NCBI RefSeq assembly: GCF_050749805.1
Contig: NZ_CP192738.1
Span: 6,891,143-6,955,142, forward strand
Reading direction: 5' to 3'
Source: Hahella sp018986435
GTDB taxonomy: Bacteria > Pseudomonadota > Gammaproteobacteria > Pseudomonadales > Oleiphilaceae
DNA length: 64,000 nt
Below are positions 8,285 to 15,705 of this stretch, in pieces. Position 1 is the stretch's first letter; every line of letters begins with the position of its first letter. Below the pieces are notes generated by a model. That model made no database searches. It had not been told where the DNA came from and saw nothing but the letters and a program-made list of their open reading frames with translations. The position numbers and the translations under genes were made by a program.

Positions 8285-9294
8285 GCTCTTTTTTTATCCT
8301 CTTTCAGAACTTTCGTGACCTGCCGGATTCTCGCTTCCACATCGCCTTCCAACAGCACAAAATCAATCTTTCTGCGCTCCAGCTCCGCAATGATTTCCCG
8401 CTGAAAATCTCCGCGATTCACTTCCCCAGAACGATCCCAGGTATCTTCGTAGGGGATATCGTCAGCGCACAAAAATACGCGGTCGTATCTTTGCGCCGCC
8501 GCGTCCGCCAAGCGTTCGAGCTCGGGCAATGCGAACCCATGATAATAATGAGCGAAATGACGCGTCGTCAGGGCATTGGTGTCTACAAACAAATAACTAT
8601 CGCTATCCAGCAGCAGGTTCTCTTCCCGTTGCAGATGACCTTCTGCGATCTCCACCAGTTGCTTGGGGGTCAGACGTCGCTCAATCTGATTTTCCTCCCA
8701 ATACTCCCGTCCGTACTCCGGCATCCATTGCGTATTAAAGCGCGCCGCCACCGCCTGCGCTAACGTGGTTTTACCGGTAGACGGAGCCCCCAGAAACACT
8801 ACTTTCTTCACCAGGTCCCGGTACACCAGCGGATGCAGCCAGTCTCGGGCGGCGAAGGGGTTATTACGCACCTGAGTCGCGGCAATGGGTACGATCTTTC
8901 TGGCTTCATCCACTCGACAGTCCTGCGCGTTGAGATAACGGCTGACATGATCGCCGTAGAATTCACTGCAGAAAAAATGAGTCACCCTTCTGCCAGCCAG
9001 GCACTGCCCGATGTAGTCCTCCTGCTTCCGGCATATCTCCGGCGTATCGCCCACTTCCTGAGGTCCATCCGGCGCCAGAATGACTTCCGCTTGCGGGTAC
9101 AGTGTTTTAATCCAGGACGCTCGCCGTTCCAGCGGAACATCAATCACTTCAGGACAGCCGTAAATCATCACCAGCAGGTGATCCACCTGCTCCAACGCCT
9201 GTTCTATCAGATACTGATGCCCTTTGTGCAGCGGCGCGAACTTCCCTAACGTCAGGCCAACCCTGCGCTCCGCATCGAACTCAGGCTTTTGCAT
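8281..9294 (-). CDS. nadR: NadR-like NMN adenylyltransferase / ribosylnicotinamide kinase
   Basis: A bifunctional enzyme of nicotinamide riboside use. Residues 10-170 form a nucleotidyltransferase domain (GKFAPLHKGH gives the HxGH motif). Residues from about 180 form a P-loop kinase (GAPSTGKTT) that phosphorylates nicotinamide riboside to NMN. At 337 residues it lacks the N-terminal helix-turn-helix of enterobacterial NadR, so it should be an enzyme only, without repressor function; control falls to NrtR. Its start overlaps the end of pnuC by 14 bases, coupling transporter and kinase. That is the usual pair for taking up and trapping nicotinamide riboside. Confidence 0.92.
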   Translation of the reverse strand: MQKPEFDAERRVGLTLGKFAPLHKGHQYLIEQALEQVDHLLVMIYGCPEVIDVPLERRASWIKTLYPQAEVILAPDGPQEVGDTPEICRKQEDYIGQCLAGRRVTHFFCSEFYGDHVSRYLNAQDCRVDEARKIVPIAATQVRNNPFAARDWLHPLVYRDLVKKVVFLGAPSTGKTTLAQAVAARFNTQWMPEYGREYWEENQIERRLTPKQLVEIAEGHLQREENLLLDSDSYLFVDTNALTTRHFAHYYHGFALPELERLADAAAQRYDRVFLCADDIPYEDTWDRSGEVNRGDFQREIIAELERRKIDFVLLEGDVEARIRQVTKVLKEDKKRA

Positions 9295-9910
9295 ATTCCG
9301 CTTTCATCTCCAGCATTTGAGTTTGATAGCGACGCAACCAGACCATAAGGCCAGCGCTCGCCATAACAAGGAAGGTCGCGTAAAGAACCGTCGTCGGATA
9401 CAGACCTTTCTGCCAATACACGCCGATGGCGACTATATCTACGGCAATCCAGAATCCCCAGTTGATCAGCTGACGTCTGGACAACAGCCATTGCGCCACC
9501 AGACTGGCGACCGTCGTGAAGGCGTCAGGGTATGGCAACGACGCGTCGGTATAGGTAGACATAACGTAGCCCAGACCAAAGCTGCCGAGAATGGCGACCG
9601 CCACCCACAGCAACGTCATCGGCAGGGCTGTGGGCAACACCACCAGATCATCATCCTGTCCCCTGCCCTGCAGCCAATACCACCAGCCATAAAACTGCAT
9701 CACCACATAAATGCCATGGAGAATGAAGTCGGAGTAAAGTTTGGCGTCATAAAACACAATCATATACAGCGCCACCTGCACCAACCCGATGGGCCAGCAC
9801 CAGATATTGCGCCGAATGATCAGGAACACGCAGATAAAGCCCGCCAGGGATGCAATGATTTCTATCGCGGAGCCGCCGAAGAAGCCGACCAAAAAGGATT
9901 GTATGTCCAT
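9281..9910 (-). CDS. pnuC: Nicotinamide riboside transporter PnuC
   Basis: An inner-membrane protein of 209 residues with several hydrophobic helices and the PnuC family signatures (WCWPIGLVQ near residue 40, a run of aromatic residues with FYGWWYW, and WIAVDIVAIGVY in the C-terminal half). PnuC carriers bring in nicotinamide riboside by facilitated diffusion, and intracellular phosphorylation traps it. Here the kinase is encoded by the overlapping downstream gene. Transcription starts in the shared region with the divergent nrtR gene, which holds two operator-like repeats. Confidence 0.93.
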   Translation of the reverse strand: MDIQSFLVGFFGGSAIEIIASLAGFICVFLIIRRNIWCWPIGLVQVALYMIVFYDAKLYSDFILHGIYVVMQFYGWWYWLQGRGQDDDLVVLPTALPMTLLWVAVAILGSFGLGYVMSTYTDASLPYPDAFTTVASLVAQWLLSRRQLINWGFWIAVDIVAIGVYWQKGLYPTTVLYATFLVMASAGLMVWLRRYQTQMLEMKAEYAKA

Positions 9911-9964
9911 GGTATTACTCTGGAGTTTGGATATGCTTTTATTGTTACAGCGATTGAGTCTGTT

Positions 9965-10023
9965 TTGACACCATCGTTCAGTGCCGCTAATATTAGTGGC
10001 CTAATGCCACTAATATTAGTATG
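9965..10023 (+). promoter_or_regulatory. nrtR promoter with two NrtR operator-like palindromes
   Basis: TTGACA (9965-9970) and TAATAT (9988-9993) are spaced by 17 bases, a near-perfect sigma-70 promoter for nrtR. Two related palindromes sit on it: 9983-10000 (inverted around AATATT, one mismatch) and 10006-10023, sharing CTAATATTAGT. The first covers the -10 box. The arrangement fits autorepression of nrtR together with control of the divergent pnuC-nadR unit. Confidence 0.75.
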
Positions 10024-10034
10024 TTTTTCAGGTT

Positions 10035-10775
10035 ATGCAAGATCACGCCTCAGAAAAAGACTTTCTCGCCGCTTACAACATTCATGACTACGAAGTGCCT
10101 CTCACCTCCGTTGACATGGCGATATTCAAGCTCAGGGAGCAGCAACTCGAAGTGTTGCTGGTGAAGCGCTCGCAACACCCGGCCAAAGATACATGGGCGC
10201 TGCCGGGCGGATTTATCGACCTGAAGAAAGACAATGTCCTTGAAGACACCGCTCATCGGAAGTTAGTGGAAAAAACCGGGGTAAAAAGCCCCTACTTGGA
10301 GCAGGTCGCCACCTTCGGCGGTAAGCAAAGGGACCCTCGCGGCTGGTCGGTGACAGTGGTGTACTTCGCTTTGGTCGCCCATGAGGAGATCGATGTCGAT
10401 CCCAAAGGCGCCAAAGAAGAAACGCGCTGGGTTCCCGTAAGCGAAGCCTTAAGCGGCTATAAACTGGCGTTTGATCACAACGAGATTCTGCGCCTGTGTC
10501 GCGAACGGCTGACCAGCAAGGTGCAATACACGGCGCTGCCGATTCACTTGCTGCCTGAGGAATTTACGCTGACGGAGCTGCAGAAAGTATTCGAAGTGAT
10601 TCTGGGTAACGAGGTGGAGAAAAAGTCCTTCCGTCGCCGCATCCTGGATGCGGATATTCTGGAGGAAAGCGGCGCCATGCGCACCGGCAGCAACCGACCT
10701 GCAAAACTGTATCGACTCAAGCGCGGCGTGGAGAATCATTTCTTCCCCAGAACCATCGAAGGACCGCGCAGTTAA
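10035..10775 (+). CDS. nrtR: NrtR-family Nudix-related transcriptional regulator
   Basis: A repressor of NAD metabolism genes. The N-terminal half (to about residue 150) is a Nudix fold whose catalytic box is degenerate (LPGGFIDL, then RKLVEKTGV where active enzymes have REUxEExGU). This is typical of NrtR, which senses ADP-ribose instead of hydrolysing it. The C-terminal part is a winged helix for DNA binding, with conserved basic residues such as SFRRRI. Length 246. It is divergent from pnuC and shares an operator region with it, and a related site precedes nadM. The functional link to NAD salvage rests on the family and on this context. Confidence 0.92.
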   Translation: MQDHASEKDFLAAYNIHDYEVPLTSVDMAIFKLREQQLEVLLVKRSQHPAKDTWALPGGFIDLKKDNVLEDTAHRKLVEKTGVKSPYLEQVATFGGKQRDPRGWSVTVVYFALVAHEEIDVDPKGAKEETRWVPVSEALSGYKLAFDHNEILRLCRERLTSKVQYTALPIHLLPEEFTLTELQKVFEVILGNEVEKKSFRRRILDADILEESGAMRTGSNRPAKLYRLKRGVENHFFPRTIEGPRS

Positions 10776-10790
10776 TGTCGGAGAGATGTA

Positions 10791-11270
10791 ATGACTGAAA
10801 AGAAAACCATTAACTTTTACCTGGCCAATGGCGAATACGGATGCTTTTCCAATTTCTCCCGCGACCCGGTATATCTGAAAGACAAGCGCTGGCCTACGTC
10901 CGAACATTATTTTCAGGCGCAGAAATTCGCAGGCACTGAGCACGAGGAAGACGTGCGTATGGCGTCAAAGCCCATGGAGGCCGCCAATATGGGACGCGAA
11001 CGCACACGTCCCTTGCGGCCGGATTGGGAGGAAGTCAAAGACGACATCATGCGCGAAGCAGTCATGGCCAAATTCGTTCAGCATGAAAAACTGACTTCTA
11101 TACTGTTGGAAACCGGCGACGCCGAGTTGGTCGAGCACACCGCCAATGACCGTTACTGGGCGGATGGCGGCGACGGTAGCGGCCTGAATATGCTGGGTAA
11201 AATTCTGATGGAAGTGCGCGACGCAATTCGACAAGGTAAGAGCAAATATGAAAACGGTCACTTTATTTAG
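10791..11270 (+). CDS. NADAR-family (YbiA-like) protein
   Basis: A 159-residue member of the NADAR superfamily, named for its association with NAD and ADP-ribose genes. Members act on N-glycosidic bonds; some remove ADP-ribose from guanine in nucleic acid, others act on riboflavin intermediates. The family pattern is clear: FSNFSRDPVYL, WPTSEHYFQAQKF near residues 34-46, a central helix, and the C-terminal NDRYWADGGDGSGLNMLG signature. It begins 15 bases after nrtR with GGAGAG upstream, and overlaps the next gene, so it belongs to the nrtR transcript. This setting points to ADP-ribose chemistry and not riboflavin. Confidence 0.9.
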   Translation: MTEKKTINFYLANGEYGCFSNFSRDPVYLKDKRWPTSEHYFQAQKFAGTEHEEDVRMASKPMEAANMGRERTRPLRPDWEEVKDDIMREAVMAKFVQHEKLTSILLETGDAELVEHTANDRYWADGGDGSGLNMLGKILMEVRDAIRQGKSKYENGHFI

Positions 11271-11601
11271 ACCCACAGGCCCGAATGAGCTGGCGCTGGT
11301 GGAAGAAAGCGGTTTTAAACGCTGGCCGCCGCGTTTACCGGAGCAACCCATTTTCTACCCGGTCTGCAACGAAGACTACGCCCGTCAAATCGCCCGGGAC
11401 TGGAACGTCAAAGACTCTGGCGTGGGTTACGTCACTCGTTTCGACGTGGATGCGGAATACCTGAGCCAGTTCGACGTCAAAGTCGTCGGCGGTAAAGAAC
11501 ACGCGGAATACTGGATTCCAGCGGAGCAGTTGGAAGAGTTCAACGATCATATTATTGGCGACATTGAAGTCATCGCCACTTACCAACGAGCAGAGTCATG
11601 A
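11248..11601 (+). CDS. Conserved small protein of the ADP-ribose operon, possibly ART-like
   Basis: A 117-residue protein of unknown function. It overlaps the NADAR gene by 23 bases and the ADP-ribosylglycohydrolase gene by 4, so the three are translationally coupled. The order of elements is an N-terminal strand with LFRPTGPNEL, an FYPVCNEDYARQIA strand-helix unit, a strand with YVTRFDVD, and a late AEYWIPAEQLEEFN segment. This loosely resembles minimal ADP-ribosyltransferase-like or DUF952-like folds, with Glu in the late strand. That is a weak structural impression only. No signal peptide or membrane helix is seen. Confidence 0.75.
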   Translation: MKTVTLFRPTGPNELALVEESGFKRWPPRLPEQPIFYPVCNEDYARQIARDWNVKDSGVGYVTRFDVDAEYLSQFDVKVVGGKEHAEYWIPAEQLEEFNDHIIGDIEVIATYQRAES

Positions 11602-12521
11602 GCGCTGACAATCTCGACAAATACCAGGGCTGCCTGCTGGGCCTTGCGGTGGGCGACGCCGTGGGCACGACGTTGGAGTTTCGCCCGCGCGGCTCTTTCG
11701 AGCCTATCGACGATATGGTCGGCGGCGGTCCATTTGGGCTGCAGCCGGGACAGTGGACCGACGACACTTCCATGGCGTTATGCCTGGCGGAATCTCTGCT
11801 GACCAAACAGGGTTTTGACGCCGCGGATCAAATGACCCGCTATTGCAACTGGTGGCAGTGGGGCTATTTCAGCAGCACCGGAAACTGCTTTGATATCGGC
11901 AATACGGTGCGCGGCGCTCTCCAGCGCTTTCTGGACAGCGGTGAGCCCTACTCCGGCTCGCTGGACGCGCATAGCGCCGGCAACGGCTCCATTATGCGTC
12001 TGGCGCCGGTCGCCATGTATTACAGCCCTCGCATCGAGCAGGTCGTGCAATACTGCGGCGAAAGCTCACGCACCACTCACGGTGCCGATGAGTGCATCGA
12101 CGCCTGTCGTTTGATGGGGGTCATCCTGCATCAGCTGTTGACTGGCGACGCCAAAGAGGATGTGCTGGAAGATCCCATGTATGTGCCCTACACCGACAAG
12201 GTGGCGCAGATCTCCATGGGGGATTACCTGAATAAAAGTGAAAGCGAAGTGCGCGGGACCGGCTACGTGATTGACGCTCTCGAAGCCGCCCTGTGGTGTT
12301 TCGCCAATACGGACAACTTTCAGGACGCAGTGCTGAAAGCGGCCAATCTTGGCGACGACGCCGACACCACCGCCGCCATCGTTGGCCAGTTCGCCGGCGC
12401 TTACTACGGCGTCAGCGGTATTCGCCAGGACTGGCTGGACAAGTTGCACATGCGCGACGACATCGCCGCCATGGCGGAGCAGTTGCACGCAGCGCAGCCG
12501 GCGAAAGAACCGCAGGCATAA
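11598..12521 (+). CDS. ADP-ribosylglycohydrolase (DraG/ARH family)
   Basis: A cytoplasmic hydrolase of 307 residues that removes ADP-ribose from modified targets. The dinuclear metal site motifs are present: GLAVGDAVG near residue 15, WTDDTSMAL near residue 53 (metal-binding Thr-Asp-Asp), and GDDADTTAA near residue 252. An AGNGSIMR segment fits the substrate loop. It overlaps the preceding small gene by an ATGA junction. Together with NADAR it gives the operon two different candidate ADP-ribose-removing activities, next to NAD synthesis genes controlled by an ADP-ribose-sensing repressor. The natural target (protein, nucleic acid or small molecule) cannot be told from sequence. Confidence 0.92.
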   Translation: MSADNLDKYQGCLLGLAVGDAVGTTLEFRPRGSFEPIDDMVGGGPFGLQPGQWTDDTSMALCLAESLLTKQGFDAADQMTRYCNWWQWGYFSSTGNCFDIGNTVRGALQRFLDSGEPYSGSLDAHSAGNGSIMRLAPVAMYYSPRIEQVVQYCGESSRTTHGADECIDACRLMGVILHQLLTGDAKEDVLEDPMYVPYTDKVAQISMGDYLNKSESEVRGTGYVIDALEAALWCFANTDNFQDAVLKAANLGDDADTTAAIVGQFAGAYYGVSGIRQDWLDKLHMRDDIAAMAEQLHAAQPAKEPQA

Positions 12522-12549
12522 CGTCCGACATCTAGACAAGGAGTTTAGA

Positions 12550-13314
12550 ATGCCACATCCCATGCAGGATCACTGGTTCATGCCCGCCCCCCAGGCGGGC
12601 AAAGCGATCAGACTATTCTGCTTTCCTTACGCTGGCGGAAGTCCCAATGCTTTTCGAAGCTGGGTGAAGCGTTTTCCAGACGATATTGATGTCGTGGTGG
12701 TGCGTCTGCCCGGCCGAGAAAACCGTATCAGCGAAGCGCCTTTCAGCGAATGGCCGCCATTGGTGGAAGCCGTGTTGCAAGCGATTGTTCCCTACCTGAA
12801 CCAGCCTTTCGCTTTTTTCGGCCACAGCCTCGGCGGCCGCGTTGTCTTCGAATTGACCCAACGCCTGCAATCCTATGGCGGGCCATTGCCGGAGCATGTG
12901 TTTATTTCCGGCTGTCGCTGCCCTCATCTAAGCAGTCGCCAGCCGTTCATACACCAGCTGCCAATGGAAGGGCTGATCGAAAGAATCCGTCAAATGAACG
13001 GAGCCCCGGAGGCGGCGCTACAGGACCAGCAACTGATGGCGCTGTTAGAGCCCATGTTGCGTGCGGACTTCAAGCTTTCCGAGTGTTGGAGCGGCGACAA
13101 ATCGCAGACATTACGGGTTCCCATCACTGCTCTAAGCGGACAGGATGACCCCATCGACGCATCCGCGCGCATGCACGAGTGGGAAGATTACACCAGCGGT
13201 CAGTTTCAACTGCGCACATTCCCCGGGGACCACTTTTTCATCCGCAGCAGCGAACAGGAAGTCACTGCCTTTATCAGCCAGGTACTTTTGGAAAACGCAT
13301 TGCTTCCGGCTTAA
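12550..13314 (+). CDS. Type II thioesterase (GrsT/TEII family)
   Basis: An alpha/beta hydrolase of 254 residues with the TEII pattern: LFCFPYAGGSPNAFRSW at the N-terminus, the nucleophile elbow GHSLGG, a late Asp in SGQDDPI, and the catalytic His in GDHFFI. Such enzymes free stalled acyl groups from carrier proteins of NRPS or PKS lines. I chose the ATG at 12550 because AAGGAG lies 7 bases upstream; the open frame runs further left inside the previous gene. No carrier protein, NRPS or PKS gene is in the window, so its partner is unknown. It sits 28 bases after the glycohydrolase gene and may be read from the same transcript. Confidence 0.9.
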   Translation: MPHPMQDHWFMPAPQAGKAIRLFCFPYAGGSPNAFRSWVKRFPDDIDVVVVRLPGRENRISEAPFSEWPPLVEAVLQAIVPYLNQPFAFFGHSLGGRVVFELTQRLQSYGGPLPEHVFISGCRCPHLSSRQPFIHQLPMEGLIERIRQMNGAPEAALQDQQLMALLEPMLRADFKLSECWSGDKSQTLRVPITALSGQDDPIDASARMHEWEDYTSGQFQLRTFPGDHFFIRSSEQEVTAFISQVLLENALLPA

Positions 13315-13583
13315 GGCTGGACGCATGCGTCAATCCCTACTGGAACCTTTGTCCCAACGCCGCCAAACTTTTGCGTTTTCCACTTCAGGTTTACCCAGTT
13401 CACATCGGATACGGTCATGTAATGGCGATCGCACCCTCAATATCAGCTTTTGCTACAGCGTCTTAACTGACGACAGTATTGCTTCGTCTCTTCTTCAGCG
13501 CATAGCAAGCTGACTCTTTTGAATCTTCGCAGGACGTTTTCTTGCGAAGGAATCAATACGGATTTTGTTTTTGAGGAGGCGGT

Positions 13584-14453
13584 ATGTTTATCCGCAAATA
13601 TCCCCGTACGCCCCACCTGCAAGGGTCACGGCTGCAACCGGGGGACAGCGCATCGGATCAGGTTCCCTATTCGCAACTGGCCGGGCGTTATCTGGTCATC
13701 GAAGAAAAACTCGACGGAGCCAATGCCGGCGTCAGTTTCGACGCATCCGGCGCACTGCGTCTGCAAAGTCGCGGGCATGTGCTGACCGGCGGCGGACGCG
13801 AGTCGCAGTTCGCGCAGTTTAAGCCCTGGGCCACAGTGCATCAGGAGCGTTTGTTCGAAATTCTGGGAACCCGTTACACCCTGTACGGGGAATGGATGGC
13901 GTCGAAGCACACGGTGTTTTATGACCGCTTGCCGCATCTATTCGCTGAATTCGATATTCTCGACACCAAGACGGGCGAATTTCTCTCCACGTCGGCGCGT
14001 CGACGCATGCTAAAGGATTCACCGGTGCTTTCCGTTCCGGTTTTATATGCCGGACTGGCGCCCAGGCGCTTGGCGGAACTGCAAAAACTGGTGCGCCCAT
14101 CGCTGGCGAAAACCACACAATGGCGCAACAGCCTGGAACAGGTCGCACATCAGGAAGCGCTGGATTTTGATCTGGTTAAACGGCAGACCGATGACTCGGA
14201 TTTGTCTGAAGGCCTGTATATCAAGATCGAAGAAAACGGTCGTACGGTCGGCCGTCTGAAATGGGTGCGCCATGATTTTATTCAGGCCATTCTAGACAGC
14301 GGCAGCCACCATCTGAACCGGCCAATTTTCCCCAATCAGTTGGCGCAGGGGGTAGATATGTACGCCTCGCAGCTAACCTTGAAATGGGAGGATCTCGGCC
14401 ATTCTGAGCCGGATTCTCAGGAGCCGGGCGCCACAGAGGAGACATGCTCATGA
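13584..14453 (+). CDS. RNA ligase family protein (ATP-grasp-like nucleotidyltransferase, Rnl type)
   Basis: A 289-residue member of the ATP-dependent RNA ligase family. Nucleotidyltransferase motifs are in order: motif I EEKLDGAN with the adenylated Lys near residue 42, LYGEWM (motif III region), EGLYIKIEE (motif IV) and GRLKWVR (motif V). It would seal 5'-phosphate and 3'-hydroxyl RNA ends. A strong GAGGAGG precedes the ATG. The next gene, an HD-kinase fusion that could prepare ends for sealing, overlaps its end by 4 bases, so the two look like one repair cassette. The 269 bases upstream hold no clear gene and may carry a promoter. Confidence 0.88.
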   Translation: MFIRKYPRTPHLQGSRLQPGDSASDQVPYSQLAGRYLVIEEKLDGANAGVSFDASGALRLQSRGHVLTGGGRESQFAQFKPWATVHQERLFEILGTRYTLYGEWMASKHTVFYDRLPHLFAEFDILDTKTGEFLSTSARRRMLKDSPVLSVPVLYAGLAPRRLAELQKLVRPSLAKTTQWRNSLEQVAHQEALDFDLVKRQTDDSDLSEGLYIKIEENGRTVGRLKWVRHDFIQAILDSGSHHLNRPIFPNQLAQGVDMYASQLTLKWEDLGHSEPDSQEPGATEETCS

Positions 14454-15589
14454 TCAGCTATCAGCAACTCCAGAACTGGATGCCCGCCGATGGCGCCGAG
14501 CCGGACTGGCGCGCACTGTGGGAAGGCCTGCCTGATTTGCAGCCCTTGGCGAGCACGCATCAGGACCCGTATTACCATGCGGAAGGGGACGTGTGGACGC
14601 ACACCAAAATGGTAGTGAATGAGCTGTTGGCGGGGGAAACCTATCAGCAGGCGGATGCGGAACAGCGCTTTGTGCTGTTCTACGCCGCCCTGTTGCATGA
14701 CATCGCCAAACCGGCCACCACTATCGTGCGCCCGGACGGCGGCGTCGGCAGTCCCCGACACTCCCGACGCGGCGCGGTGGACGCCCGGATACTGTTGTGG
14801 CGCGCTGACGTTCCTTTTGCTTTGCGGGAACGCATTTGTCGCATTATCGCTCAGCATCAGGTTCCGTTTTTCATCTTCGACGACCGGGCGCAACGACGCC
14901 CCGAGTTTCTGGCGCATCGCATGTCCTGGGAGGTGAGCCTGCAGGAGCTTTATGCGGTGGCGCTGGCGGATATGAGCGGCAGAACCTATGAGAAAAAAGC
15001 AGACAGCATCGCAGACATCGCTCTGTTCCGTGAGCTGGCGCTGCAAGAGTCCTGCTGGGAGCAACCCCGCGTCTTTCCCGACGAAGTAGTGCGTCAGCAA
15101 TACTTTCGCTCCGACGGCGCCACAGCGGCGGATTATGGATACCAGCAACCGGAAGGCTCCGAGGTGGTGGTGTTATGTGGACTTCCCGCCTCAGGTAAGA
15201 ATACCTGGGCGAGCCGGCATCGACCTGACTGGCCCACCGTCTCCTACGATGACGCCCGCGGGGAGATGGGCCTCAAATACGGCCAGAATGAAGGTAAGGT
15301 GGCTCATCACGCCATTGATATGGCCAAAGAGCATTTACGGCGCAAGCAGCCCTTTGTGTGGAACGCCACGCACCTGTCGCAGGAAATGCGCAGTAATGCT
15401 CTGGACCTGTTATACGCCTACCACGCAAAAATCCACATCGTCTATCTGGAGGCTGGAGAGAAAACCCTGCGCGCCCGCAATCGCAAACGGGATAGCACGG
15501 TCACCGACAAAGTGATCGATCGCCTGCTATATCGCTGGGAAATCCCATTGCCGAGCGAAGCGCATTGGGTGGAGTACGTGGTGGAGTAG
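14450..15589 (+). CDS. HD-domain / polynucleotide kinase-like fusion
   Basis: About 379 residues. The N-terminal 200 contain an HD phosphohydrolase domain (HTKMVVNEL, then LLHDIAKPATT with the HD pair, and a further His in IIAQHQVPF). The C-terminal part from about residue 238 is a P-loop kinase with CGLPASGKNTW, followed by YDDARGEMG and a lid with RARNRKRDS, close to the 5'-kinase of T4 Pnk and related end-healing enzymes. The start at 14450 has AGGAG 8 bases upstream; an earlier ATG at 14444 is too close to it. It overlaps the RNA ligase gene, so a kinase (5' end), perhaps an HD phosphatase (3' or cyclic phosphate) and a ligase would together heal and seal RNA. The HD substrate is not known. 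Confidence 0.85.
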   Translation: MISYQQLQNWMPADGAEPDWRALWEGLPDLQPLASTHQDPYYHAEGDVWTHTKMVVNELLAGETYQQADAEQRFVLFYAALLHDIAKPATTIVRPDGGVGSPRHSRRGAVDARILLWRADVPFALRERICRIIAQHQVPFFIFDDRAQRRPEFLAHRMSWEVSLQELYAVALADMSGRTYEKKADSIADIALFRELALQESCWEQPRVFPDEVVRQQYFRSDGATAADYGYQQPEGSEVVVLCGLPASGKNTWASRHRPDWPTVSYDDARGEMGLKYGQNEGKVAHHAIDMAKEHLRRKQPFVWNATHLSQEMRSNALDLLYAYHAKIHIVYLEAGEKTLRARNRKRDSTVTDKVIDRLLYRWEIPLPSEAHWVEYVVE

Positions 15590-15705
15590 GTTATGCCCAC
15601 TTAATCAGCCAGTCTGTCTGAAAATACGAACCAAGGGGCCGAGGCGGTCCCTTGACTCTTGATAGGCTGTCGCCAGAAAATCTACCAACTTTACAGTTCA
15701 GTCAT

